Shown: piece after piece, positions 22,092-29,150 of the stretch
How positions within the stretch are numbered: position 1 is the first letter of the stretch
Layout of the letters: the number at the start of each line of letters is the position of its first letter
From: Microbacterium proteolyticum
GTDB lineage: Bacteria; Actinomycetota; Actinomycetes; Actinomycetales; Microbacteriaceae
Direction: 5' to 3'
DNA: 64,000 bases
NCBI RefSeq assembly: GCF_029639405.1
Contig: NZ_CP121274.1
Location: 992,001-1,056,000, forward strand
Notes under the pieces: generated by a model
The model's input: the letters and a program-made list of their open reading frames with translations, nothing else
Told to the model about the DNA's origin: nothing
The model's database searches: none
Position numbers and translations under genes: made by a program

Positions 22092-22223
22092 TCAGGGCTT
22101 GCCGTTGTCGACCCACCGCGTGTGCGCCTTCAGCGCGTGCGTCACCGCGAGCCGCACGGCGAAGTACACCGCCGCGCCGATCACGGCGATGCCGACGGCC
22201 CACGCCAGCAGAAGAACGATCAC
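22092..22223 (-). CDS. Small single-helix membrane protein (43 aa)
   Basis: A short product with one membrane helix (MIVLLLAWAVGIAVIGAAVY) and a charged tail ending RWVDNGKP. The GTG at 22223 is chosen because CGGGGGA lies 6 nt upstream. An ATG at 22247 would give 51 residues but has a weak ribosome site. Function unknown. Small helices of this kind are common in this group of actinobacteria. Confidence 0.55.
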   Translation of the reverse strand: MIVLLLAWAVGIAVIGAAVYFAVRLAVTHALKAHTRWVDNGKP

Positions 22224-22288
22224 GTGGAGTCCCCCGATTGCCACCATCCGGCGACTCTAACCGTGACGGTCCGCGGGGCCAAGGGCTC

Positions 22289-22400
22289 TGGCATCCCGTT
22301 CCCAGAACAAGGGATGCCACCGAAACAGGCCGCATCCGGCGGAATCAGCCTGTCCTCAGCGCAACGCCTGTCCCCGATGCACGGCGTCAGCGGGCCACCG
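22289..22400. repeat. Family III repeat, copy 1 (112 bp)
   Basis: It begins with a hairpin (TGGCATCCC and GGGATGCCA). It then carries GCCTGTCC twice in direct orientation 18 bp apart (22348 and 22366) and an inverted AACAGGC before them. A second, closely similar copy follows 136 bp downstream. Confidence 0.8.
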
Positions 22401-22424
22401 ACGTCCGCGCATCGCCACCTGCCC

Positions 22425-22536
22425 TGGCATCCCGTTCCCAGAACAGGGGATGCCACCGAAACAGGCCGCATCCGGCGGAATCAGCCTGTTCTCAGCGCAA
22501 CGCCTGTTCCCGACGCCCCACGTCAGCGGGCCACCG
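22425..22536. repeat. Family III repeat, copy 2 (112 bp)
   Basis: Same layout as copy 1, with only scattered substitutions, for example GCCTGTTC for GCCTGTCC in both direct words. It overlaps the last 14 bp of the acyltransferase gene (stop at 22523) and lies 3' of it. Where a stem base changes, the paired base tends to change with it (CCTGTT with AACAGG), which suggests the structure matters. Confidence 0.8.
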
Positions 22537-23713
22537 CAACCGCGGCATCCACCGCAACCGCGGCATCCACCGCACGCGCCGGGCGAGAGGCGCCCCGCCG
22601 GTCGGGGTCGAAGCGCAGCAGGACGCGTTGCGCGCGCGTCTCGACACCGCGGTGCAGCACCCACGCGAGACCGAGCGAGATCGCGAACGCCACCGCGGCG
22701 AGCGCGATCGCGCGGGGCCAGTGCAGTTCGGGGTGGCCGTCGGGCCACGCGGACGACACCGATGCGATCACGAGCAGGTGCACGAGGTAGAACGCGAACG
22801 ACAGGCGCCCGAGCTCTTGCCACACCGGCCGAGCGAGGAACGTCGACGAACGGTGCGCGTCGGCCGACGCGAGCGAGGCGACGAGCAGGGCGAAGCCGCC
22901 GACGGTGACGGCGAGGCCCGGGTGGATGTCGGTGCCGGGAATCGCCGGCGCCTCCGACACGGCGTAGCCGAGCACCGCGAGCGGCACCGCGAACCGCAGC
23001 GGCACCGGCCGCCACGCGGTCTGCTTCATCCGCAACGCCAGCACCACGCCCAGGACGAACTCGGGCAGCCGCAGGAGCGGGGTGGATGCCGCCGCCATCG
23101 GCACGGGCGAGACGGCGGCGATCGCGGGGGCCAGGGCGACGAGCGCGAGCGCCCCCGCCGCGACGGCCCAGAGGATGCGGGCGGACCGCCCGGCGACCAG
23201 GCGGATCACGAGCGGGAAGGTGAGGTAGAAGAACGCCTCGCACACCAGCGACCAGCTCGCGGGGTTCCCAGCCTGCCACCAGTCGGGCACCCAGCCGCTG
23301 AGGAGGAGCAGGTTCGCGCCGAGCGGTGCGACGCCGTCGGTGCGGATCTCGGGCACCAGCGTCGCCGCGGCGATCACCGCCAGCATCACTCCCACGACGT
23401 GCAGCGGGTAGATGCGGGCGGCGCGATGCAGCCAGAACGACCGGGCGGACTGCGCGGGCTTGTATCCCCACGCCAGGACGAAGCCCGACAGGATGAAGAA
23501 CAGCGTCACGCCGGTCTTCCCGGCCTCGAACACGAAACCCCAGACGTCTCCGGCGCGGCCGCCGAAGTACTCCACGGCCATGAGGTGGTGGCCGAAGATG
23601 AGCATCGCCGTCAGCCAGCGGAGCCCCGTGAGCGAGGGCAGGTGGCGCGCTGCCGGCGGGCGAGCGGATGCCACGGACCGGACGTCGACACGGGGAGCGG
23701 TCGTCGCACTCAC
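22523..23713 (-). CDS. Acyltransferase family 3 membrane protein
   Basis: An integral membrane O-acyltransferase of about 396 residues. The catalytic-type histidine lies in LRWLTAMLIFGHHLMAVEYF near the N-terminus, followed by about ten membrane helices (for example FFILSGFVLAWGY and FYLVHLLVIASV). Such enzymes acetylate or acylate surface sugars or lipids. GTG 23713 is preferred over GTG 23722 because GGAGGT directly abuts the latter. The C-terminus is an Ala/Val run (AVDAAVAVDAAVAVAR) made by an 18 bp tandem repeat. The target is unknown. Confidence 0.88.
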   Translation of the reverse strand: MSATTAPRVDVRSVASARPPAARHLPSLTGLRWLTAMLIFGHHLMAVEYFGGRAGDVWGFVFEAGKTGVTLFFILSGFVLAWGYKPAQSARSFWLHRAARIYPLHVVGVMLAVIAAATLVPEIRTDGVAPLGANLLLLSGWVPDWWQAGNPASWSLVCEAFFYLTFPLVIRLVAGRSARILWAVAAGALALVALAPAIAAVSPVPMAAASTPLLRLPEFVLGVVLALRMKQTAWRPVPLRFAVPLAVLGYAVSEAPAIPGTDIHPGLAVTVGGFALLVASLASADAHRSSTFLARPVWQELGRLSFAFYLVHLLVIASVSSAWPDGHPELHWPRAIALAAVAFAISLGLAWVLHRGVETRAQRVLLRFDPDRRGASRPARAVDAAVAVDAAVAVAR

Positions 23714-23830
23714 GGGCTTCACCTCCGGGGCACCGGCGCGAGCGATCGTCGCGCAGACCCGGAAACGTTACCCGTTCGTGATGTAGAGAAGCCTGAGAGC
23801 GGCCGGGCTTGACGCGCGCTCCGCCGCCGT

Positions 23831-23928
23831 GGCATCCCCTCGGCCGATGTCCCACTTATGGCGGTTCATGTCCCACTTGCCGTCACTATCGCGCCTCCAG
23901 AACAACAGGAAGTGGGACGAGGGATGCC
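23831..23928. repeat. Family IV palindromic element
   Basis: ATGTCCCACTT occurs twice in direct orientation 21 bp apart (from 23847 and 23868) and once inverted as AAGTGGGAC. The outer arms are GGCATCCC and GGGATGCC. Its right half overlaps the last codons of the DUF4386 gene, so it lies at that gene's 3' end. Confidence 0.7.
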
Positions 23929-24509
23929 GGAACTCCGACCACGATCAGACGGATCGCGAACCAGATCTCGAACGCGAAGATCGGTAGCGCAGCCGCCGCG
24001 GCCACCGCGCCGTTCATCGGGATCACGGACCACAGCTGACCGAGGTCGCTGAGCAGCACGAGGGTGCCGCCGACGAGCGCGAGGCCGGCCAGCACCCGGG
24101 GAACGGCCCGCGATGTCCACAGCAGCGATCCGAGGACCACGGAGTTGACCGCGATCACGAGCCCCTGCCCGACGAGGAACGCGGCCGCGTGCACCGACAT
24201 CGCGGCATCCGCCCTCGTTCCCGGAACGAGCAGAGTGCCCACCAACGGCAGCATCCCGGCGAGGATCACGGCGGCCTCGACCACGCGCAGCCCCGCGAAC
24301 GTCGCCGCCCGCGCGGCGCCCGCCTCCGCGAGCAGTGTCCACAGCAGCACGCCGGTGCCCGCGCAGGCGAGGGCCAGGACGAACTCGAGCGATGCGCCGA
24401 GCGCGACGCCGCCCGTCGCGTATGCGGCGACCGCGCCGATCGACGTGACGTGGGTGACGAGGTACAGGATGCCGGCGCTGCGCGCTCGGGTTCGCGATGG
24501 GGAGAGCAT
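23886..24509 (-). CDS. DUF4386-like membrane protein
   Basis: About 207 residues with six predicted membrane helices, beginning AGILYLVTHVTSIGAVAAY, a pattern typical of DUF4386 proteins. The ATG at 24509 follows AAAGGA. The gene is divergent from a TetR gene, with two 15 bp operator-like sites in the 63 bp between the start codons, so it is probably TetR-controlled. The biochemical role of the family is not known. The C-terminal codons fall inside a palindromic element. Confidence 0.75.
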   Translation of the reverse strand: MLSPSRTRARSAGILYLVTHVTSIGAVAAYATGGVALGASLEFVLALACAGTGVLLWTLLAEAGAARAATFAGLRVVEAAVILAGMLPLVGTLLVPGTRADAAMSVHAAAFLVGQGLVIAVNSVVLGSLLWTSRAVPRVLAGLALVGGTLVLLSDLGQLWSVIPMNGAVAAAAALPIFAFEIWFAIRLIVVGVPASLVPLPVVLEAR

Positions 24510-24522
24510 GGGAATCCTTTCG

Positions 24523-24572
24523 GTATACGCCGTACACCGACGCAGCGCCGAGCATAGGTGTACGGTGTATAC
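24523..24572. promoter_or_regulatory. Pair of TetR operators in a short divergent promoter
   Basis: GTATAC-GCC-GTACAC (24523-24537) and its near-exact inverted copy GTGTAC-GGT-GTATAC (24558-24572) flank the divergent promoters. The second site ends one base before the TetR start codon at 24573. Transcription of tetR must therefore start at or very near the GTG, giving a leaderless message. Confidence 0.75.
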
Positions 24573-25235
24573 GTGTCAACTCCCCGTCCTCGCCTCGACC
24601 GGGAACGCGTCGTCGAGGCTGCGATCGAGCTGGCCGACGCCCGCGGACTCGCCGCCGCGAGCATGCGCGCCGTGGCCGACAGTCTCGGCGTGACACCGAT
24701 GGCGCTCTACAAGCACGTCGCGGACCGCTCGCAACTCGTCGACGAGATGCTCGACCACGTGCTCGCGAGCACCCCCGATGCTCCCGGCACCGCCGACTGG
24801 CGCGGAGCCGTCCGCGCGCGGATCCTTGCGACGCGCGCGACCCTCCGCAGCCACGGCTGGGCGCGGGAAGCCATCGAGACGCGCGAGCGGGCGACGCCCC
24901 GCGTGCTCGCCCACATGGACGCGTTGATGGATGCCATGTTCGCGGGCGGACTGTCCGCCGACCTCGTCCATCACGCGATGCACGCCCTCAGCACGCGGAT
25001 GTGGGGATTCACGCGCGACGTCCTCCCGACGCCGAGCCTGCCGGACGACCCCGACGAGCGGTCCGCCGCCGTGGCCGGCTACGCCGCGCAGTACCCCGCG
25101 ATCATCCGCATGGCGACGACCGCGCCGGGAGCGGGCGAGGCATGCGACGAAGACACCGAGTTCGACTTCGCCCTCGACCTCCTGCTCGACGGCGTCGACC
25201 GGCTGCACCGCGCGGGCTGGCGATCGGGGCGCTGA
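24573..25235 (+). CDS. TetR family regulator (TetR_C_1-like)
   Basis: A repressor of about 220 residues. The N-terminal helix-turn-helix (LDRERVVEAAIELADARGLA, then GVTPMALYKHVADR) matches the TetR class with a tetracycline-repressor-like C-terminal domain. GTG 24573 is chosen because the upstream bases are occupied by an operator and no in-frame start with a ribosome site exists. It probably regulates itself and the divergent DUF4386 gene. The inducer is unknown. Confidence 0.85.
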   Translation: MSTPRPRLDRERVVEAAIELADARGLAAASMRAVADSLGVTPMALYKHVADRSQLVDEMLDHVLASTPDAPGTADWRGAVRARILATRATLRSHGWAREAIETRERATPRVLAHMDALMDAMFAGGLSADLVHHAMHALSTRMWGFTRDVLPTPSLPDDPDERSAAVAGYAAQYPAIIRMATTAPGAGEACDEDTEFDFALDLLLDGVDRLHRAGWRSGR

Positions 25236-25260
25236 GCGCGGTCGCGCGCGGCGAGCGCCC

Positions 25261-25340
25261 GCACAACCTCAGTGATCCGCGCAACCTCAGCGGCATCCAG
25301 CCCTCGACGACGGAGGCAGCGCGAATCACTGAGGGTGCGC
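25261..25340. repeat. Family II palindromic element, copy 1
   Basis: CAACCTCAG occurs twice in direct orientation exactly 18 bp apart (25264 and 25282), and the inverted arm ATCACTGAGG closes the structure. It lies between two convergent TetR genes. A second copy with the same 18 bp spacing is at 42447. Confidence 0.75.
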
Positions 25341-25359
25341 CGGGGCGCAACGCGGCGCC

Positions 25360-25968
25360 TCACTCCGCGCGCGGCGCCTGCAGCAGCATGCCGAACGTGC
25401 GGAGCGTGTCGCTCAGTCCGACCGAGGCGTCGAGCAGCCACTGGATCTGCAGACCGTCGGATGCCGCGATGAGCAAGGCCGCGAGGTGGTCGGCCGACAC
25501 GTCGTCGCGGATGCGCCCCTCGGCCTGCTGTTCCCGGAACGTCGCGCCGAGTTCGGCGCGCAGCCGCTCGAAACGGCTGGTGAAGTAGTCCTTGCCGACG
25601 CCGCTGTCGACCTCGAGCGCGGCGGCGACGAGCGTGGAGTAGAGCTGCACGAATCCCGGCACCTCGACGTTGGCGGTCGCCGCGGCGATCATCTCCTCGA
25701 CGCCCCGTTCGACCGGGCGCGCCGCCTCGTCCTCGCCCTGCTTGGCGGCGGCGTGGTCGTAGACGGCGACGAGGAGCTGCTCGCGCGAGTCGAAGTAGTG
25801 CAGCAGCGCGGCGTGCGAGACGCCGATCGACTCGGCGATGCGCCGGAGCGATGTGCCGTCGGCCCCGCGGCGGCGGAACACCTCGATGGCGCGGTCGAGG
25901 ATCTCCTGCCGCCGCTCGACGCCCCGGCGCCGCTGGCCGGGTCGGCCGATCGTGGCATCCTCGCTCAT
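25360..25968 (-). CDS. TetR family regulator of the adjacent sugar genes
   Basis: A repressor of about 202 residues. The ATG at 25968 follows GAAGGTGG. The DNA-binding part reads RRQEILDRAIEVFRRRGADG and GVSHAALLHYFDSREQLLVA. The C-terminal domain is unassigned. It is divergent from the isomerase and oxidoreductase operon at 26075, with a perfect 20 bp palindrome between them, so it most likely represses that operon and itself. Confidence 0.87.
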   Translation of the reverse strand: MSEDATIGRPGQRRRGVERRQEILDRAIEVFRRRGADGTSLRRIAESIGVSHAALLHYFDSREQLLVAVYDHAAAKQGEDEAARPVERGVEEMIAAATANVEVPGFVQLYSTLVAAALEVDSGVGKDYFTSRFERLRAELGATFREQQAEGRIRDDVSADHLAALLIAASDGLQIQWLLDASVGLSDTLRTFGMLLQAPRAE

Positions 25969-26001
25969 CCGCCCACCTTCTCGCATCCGTCGGGACTAGC
26001 G

Positions 26002-26021
26002 TAACCTCCACATGGAGGTTA
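26002..26021. promoter_or_regulatory. 20 bp perfect palindromic operator
   Basis: TAACCTCCA-CA-TGGAGGTTA, perfect over 9 bp arms, lies 34 bp upstream of the TetR start and 54 bp upstream of the isomerase start. Size and symmetry fit a TetR dimer site. Confidence 0.8.
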
Positions 26022-26074
26022 GAGTGGCGGCACGGCCCCTTCGGCCCTCAACGACGATCTGTAGAAGGACTCCG

Positions 26075-26905
26075 ATGACCACCTCCCTCCCCGAAGCCTC
26101 GGTGCAGCTGTACACGCTGGCATCCGAGTTCTCGGCCGACATGTCGGGTTCGCTCGACAAGCTCGCCTCCCTCGGCCTCCGCAACGTCGAGGCGTTCGCG
26201 TTCGTCGACCGCCCCGCCGAGATCCGGGCGGCCCTGGATGCCAGCGGCCTGGCCTCCCCCACCGGCCACGCCCCGCTGCTCAGCGACGAGCTGTGGACGC
26301 CCGACGGCTCGATCCCGACGCCCGCGCCCGAGGTGGTGTTCGAGGCGGCCGCGACCATCGGCATCCAGACCGTCATCGACCCGTTCGTCGCGGCCGACCG
26401 CTGGCTCACCGAAGACGGGGTCGCCGACATCGCCGAGCGCCTCAACCGCGCCGCCGACGTGGCCGCGACCTTCGGCCTGTCCGTCGGCTACCACAACCAC
26501 GCGCAGGAGTTCGTGGCCGACTTCGGCGGCCAGACCGCGTACGACCGCTTCGTGGAGCTCACCGACGCGCGTGTGAAGCTCGAGCTCGACCTGTTCTGGG
26601 CCCTCACCGGCGGCCAGGACGTTCCCGCGCTCGTCGCGAAGCTCGGCGACCGGCTGACCGCCGTGCACGTGAAGGACGGCGTGGTCCCGGCATCCAACCC
26701 CTGGGGTCCGGATGCCGGAGAGCTGTCGACCGCGGTCCTCGACCAGCGCCACGCAGGCACCGCCGACGTTCCGCTGGCCGAAGCGCTGCGCGCGGGCAGC
26801 GGCATCCGCTACGCCGTGATCGAGTACGACCGCGCGCCCGGCGACGTGTTCGCCGACATCGCCGCGAGCCTGGCCTTCCTCAAGGACGGCGGGTTCGTCG
26901 CATGA
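26075..26905 (+). CDS. Sugar phosphate isomerase/epimerase (xylose-isomerase-like barrel)
   Basis: A TIM-barrel protein of 276 residues. The metal-binding positions are visible as SVGYHNHAQEF, KLELDLFWAL and AVHVKDG, the usual glutamate/histidine/aspartate set of this family. The ATG at 26075 follows AGAAGGAC. Its stop overlaps the start of the Gfo/Idh/MocA gene (ATGA), so the two act together, probably on an oxidised sugar or inositol-type compound. Control by the divergent TetR protein is likely. The substrate is not indicated. Confidence 0.85.
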   Translation: MTTSLPEASVQLYTLASEFSADMSGSLDKLASLGLRNVEAFAFVDRPAEIRAALDASGLASPTGHAPLLSDELWTPDGSIPTPAPEVVFEAAATIGIQTVIDPFVAADRWLTEDGVADIAERLNRAADVAATFGLSVGYHNHAQEFVADFGGQTAYDRFVELTDARVKLELDLFWALTGGQDVPALVAKLGDRLTAVHVKDGVVPASNPWGPDAGELSTAVLDQRHAGTADVPLAEALRAGSGIRYAVIEYDRAPGDVFADIAASLAFLKDGGFVA

Positions 26906-28029
26906 GCCGGCCGCTCGGAGTCGGCGTCATCGGCGCCGGCGTCATCAGCCAGACGTACCTCGAGAACCTCACGTCGTTCCCCGACGTGAACGTCGTCGCT
27001 GTCGGCGACCTGCTGCCCGATCGCGCCCGCGCGAAGGCCGACGAACACGGCGTCACCGCCGCCGGCACCCCCGACGACGTCCTGTCAAACCCCGACGTCG
27101 ACCTGGTCGTGAACCTCACGATCCCGCAGGTGCACGTCGAGGTGTCGTCGGCGGCGATCGCCGCGGGCAAGCACGTGTGGACCGAGAAGCCGATCGGCCT
27201 CGACCGCGACGCGACGCGCGCGCTCCTCGCGCAGGCGGATGCCGCGGGCGTGCGCATCGGCTCGGCGCCCGACACCCTCCTCGGACCCGCCTTCCAGACG
27301 GCCAAGCGCGCGATCCAGAACGGCGTGATCGGCGAGCCGCTGTTCGTGCAGACGTCGTTCCAGACGCAGGGCCCCGACCTGTGGCATCCGGACCCCGCGT
27401 TCCTCTTCGCCCGCGGCGCGGGACCCCTGCTCGACATGGGTCCGTACTACTTCTCGGCGCTCGTGAGCCTGCTCGGCCCGATCGCGGCCGTCACCGCGCG
27501 CGGCTCGCGTCCGCGTCTCGAGCGGACGATTCACACCGGCCCCCGCGCCGGCGAGACGTTCCCGGTCGAGGTGCCGTCGACGGTGCAGGTGCTGACGTCG
27601 TTCGCCGCCGGACAGCACGGCACGCATCTGCTGAGCTTCGACTCGGCGCTCGAGCGTCACGGCGTCGTCGAGATCCACGGGTCCGAGGGCACGATCGTGC
27701 TCGCCGACCCGAACCGCTTCGAGGGACGCATCGCGTACGTGAAGCCGCTCGGCGTCTTCCGCGACGGCATGAAGACCGAGCAGGAGTGGATCGAGATCCC
27801 CAACGAGGGCGTCGTCGTCGGCCGCGGACTCGGCGTGCTCGACATGGCCCGCTCGATCGCCGCCGACCGCCCGCACATCGCCACGGGCGAGCTCGGATTC
27901 CACGTGCTCGACGTCATGCTGTCGGCCGAGGAGTCCTCCGCCACCGGCCGGACGCTCGAGATCGACAGCACCGTGGCCCCTGTGCCGCTGCTCGACGAGG
28001 GCTTCGACCCCTTCGCGTCGACGCTCTGA
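26902..28029 (+). CDS. Gfo/Idh/MocA family oxidoreductase
   Basis: A nucleotide-dependent sugar oxidoreductase of 375 residues. The N-terminal Rossmann fold starts LGVGVIGAGVISQTY. The conserved EKPIGLDRD segment carries the lysine that contacts substrate and cofactor, and a C-terminal beta-sheet domain follows (GAGPLLDMGPYYFSALVSLL). It is translationally coupled to the isomerase gene. Enzymes of this pair often interconvert keto- and epimeric sugars. No transporter is linked, so the source of the substrate is unknown. Confidence 0.9.
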   Translation: MSRPLGVGVIGAGVISQTYLENLTSFPDVNVVAVGDLLPDRARAKADEHGVTAAGTPDDVLSNPDVDLVVNLTIPQVHVEVSSAAIAAGKHVWTEKPIGLDRDATRALLAQADAAGVRIGSAPDTLLGPAFQTAKRAIQNGVIGEPLFVQTSFQTQGPDLWHPDPAFLFARGAGPLLDMGPYYFSALVSLLGPIAAVTARGSRPRLERTIHTGPRAGETFPVEVPSTVQVLTSFAAGQHGTHLLSFDSALERHGVVEIHGSEGTIVLADPNRFEGRIAYVKPLGVFRDGMKTEQEWIEIPNEGVVVGRGLGVLDMARSIAADRPHIATGELGFHVLDVMLSAEESSATGRTLEIDSTVAPVPLLDEGFDPFASTL

Positions 28030-28131
28030 CGCGCGCGCTCCCGCCCCGTGGTGTCCTGTGGACGCCGCGGGGCGGGGGTGTTTCGGGGGCCTGCTGGGGC
28101 GCCGGATGCCGGTCGCCGGGCGCCGGTGCGC

Positions 28132-28207
28132 CGCGCGGGCGGAGGAGATTCGGCGCGCGGAGGGCGAACGGCCCGGCATCCATCCTCGGCTCCCCGAATC
28201 CCCTCCC
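28132..28207. repeat. Family VI repeat, copy 1
   Basis: GGAGGAG and GGAGGGC occur in direct orientation 18 bp apart (28141 and 28159). GGAGGAGATTCGG faces the near-perfect inverted arm CCGAATCCCCTCC. It lies 3' of the Gfo/Idh/MocA gene. Confidence 0.75.
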
Positions 28208-28273
28208 GGACCTGACGCCGCGGGGGCCGCGGGCAGCGGTCGTCGGATGCCGCGCGCCGGATGCCGCGACACC

Positions 28274-28349
28274 GCGCGAGCGGAGGAGATTCGGCGTGCG
28301 GAGGGCGGTGGGACCGGCATCCATCCTCCACTCACCGGATCCCCTCCCG
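28274..28349. repeat. Family VI repeat, copy 2
   Basis: A second copy of the 76 bp unit lies 142 bp after the first. Where the left arm is unchanged (GGAGGAGATTCGG) the right arm reads CCGGATCCCCTCC. The two copies and their spacer fill most of the 467 bp gap between the oxidoreductase and acetyltransferase genes. No gene is supported in that gap. Confidence 0.75.
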
Positions 28350-28496
28350 CCGCGCGGTCCTGCGGCTGTCGTGGCGGCCGTGCCGCTGTGGGGGTGGACA
28401 CCGCGAATGGATGACGGGTACGCATCTTCGCGCCGACGGGCGCACCCGGAGTGGGAGGCGGCGGGGCGCGGTGTCCGCGAATGGTTGACTCGGACG

Positions 28497-28964
28497 GTGG
28501 ATCTCCAGCGGTGCCGTCCGAGCGATGTCGAGGCGCTCGCGGCGTTTCTCGACGCGGTCGACCTCACGCTCAGCGGTCTGGACTCGCCGAGCGTGCGGTT
28601 GTGGGTGGAGCGCGACGAGGCGGGAGCGATCGTCGGCAGCACCGGATACGAGCTCAGCGGCGACGGTCGCCACGCGCTGATCCGCAGCGTCGCGGTCGCA
28701 CCGGCGCAGCGATCCCACGGGCGCGGCAGCGCCCTCGCCACCTTCGCGCTCGCTCGCGCTGCCCAGGAAGGAGTGCGCACGGCGTGGCTCTTCAGCCGTC
28801 GGTCGGGCCCGTTCTGGCAGAGCCTTGGTTTCGAGCCCGCCGATCGCGACGAGCTTGCCGCAGCGCTGGCGGACACGCAGCAGGTGCGGCTGTTCCAGCG
28901 GACCGGGCAGCTGAGCCGCGAGGTCGCGTGGTCGCGCGAACTCGGAGTCCGCATCCGGGCGTGA
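28497..28964 (+). CDS. GNAT family N-acetyltransferase (ArsN2-like)
   Basis: An acetyl-CoA-dependent acetyltransferase of about 155 residues. The GNAT core is visible: beta strand IRSVAVAPAQRSHGRGSALA with the acetyl-CoA loop (RSHGRG), then AWLFSRRSGPFWQSLGFEPA. The overall pattern resembles ArsN2-type proteins linked to arsenic or arsinothricin resistance, but no other arsenic gene is nearby. The start is uncertain: GTG 28497 matches the usual family N-terminus, while ATG 28407 would add 30 residues. The substrate is inferred only. Confidence 0.75.
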   Translation: MDLQRCRPSDVEALAAFLDAVDLTLSGLDSPSVRLWVERDEAGAIVGSTGYELSGDGRHALIRSVAVAPAQRSHGRGSALATFALARAAQEGVRTAWLFSRRSGPFWQSLGFEPADRDELAAALADTQQVRLFQRTGQLSREVAWSRELGVRIRA

Positions 28965-29007
28965 CCGTAGCTGTGCACCTCTGAAACTTCACCCGCGGCG
29001 CCTCCCG

Positions 29008-29022
29008 CTGCGGAAACCGCAG
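29008..29022. other. Short hairpin upstream of the HNH gene
   Basis: CTGCGG-AAA-CCGCAG, a perfect 6 bp stem with a 3 nt loop, lies in the 186 bp between the acetyltransferase and HNH genes. The rest of that gap shows no gene. Confidence 0.4.
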
Positions 29023-29150
29023 GTGGGGGGTCTTTCCTCGGGGCTGCAGTCGACGGCACCCCTCCTCCCCATCAGGTGGTGTGTCGGATCTGTCCCCATT
29101 CGGGTGGGTGGGGCGGGTTCGATGTCGGACCCCCTCGCTAGCATGCATAC

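Noticed and set aside
22533..22572. Separate 18 bp tandem repeat element
   Set aside because: It is coding sequence for the Ala/Val tail of the acyltransferase, so it is described there rather than as an element.
20027..23812. Apparent 1261-residue plus-strand protein
   Set aside because: It runs through palindromic repeats and antisense to three clear minus-strand genes. Arg/His-rich low complexity.
24558..24572. Earlier start for the TetR gene
   Set aside because: These bases form an operator half and encode nothing family-like. GTG 24573 gives a normal N-terminus.
26012..26074. Earlier ATG start for the sugar isomerase
   Set aside because: That ATG is part of the TetR palindrome. The ATG at 26075 has the ribosome site and gives the normal family N-terminus.
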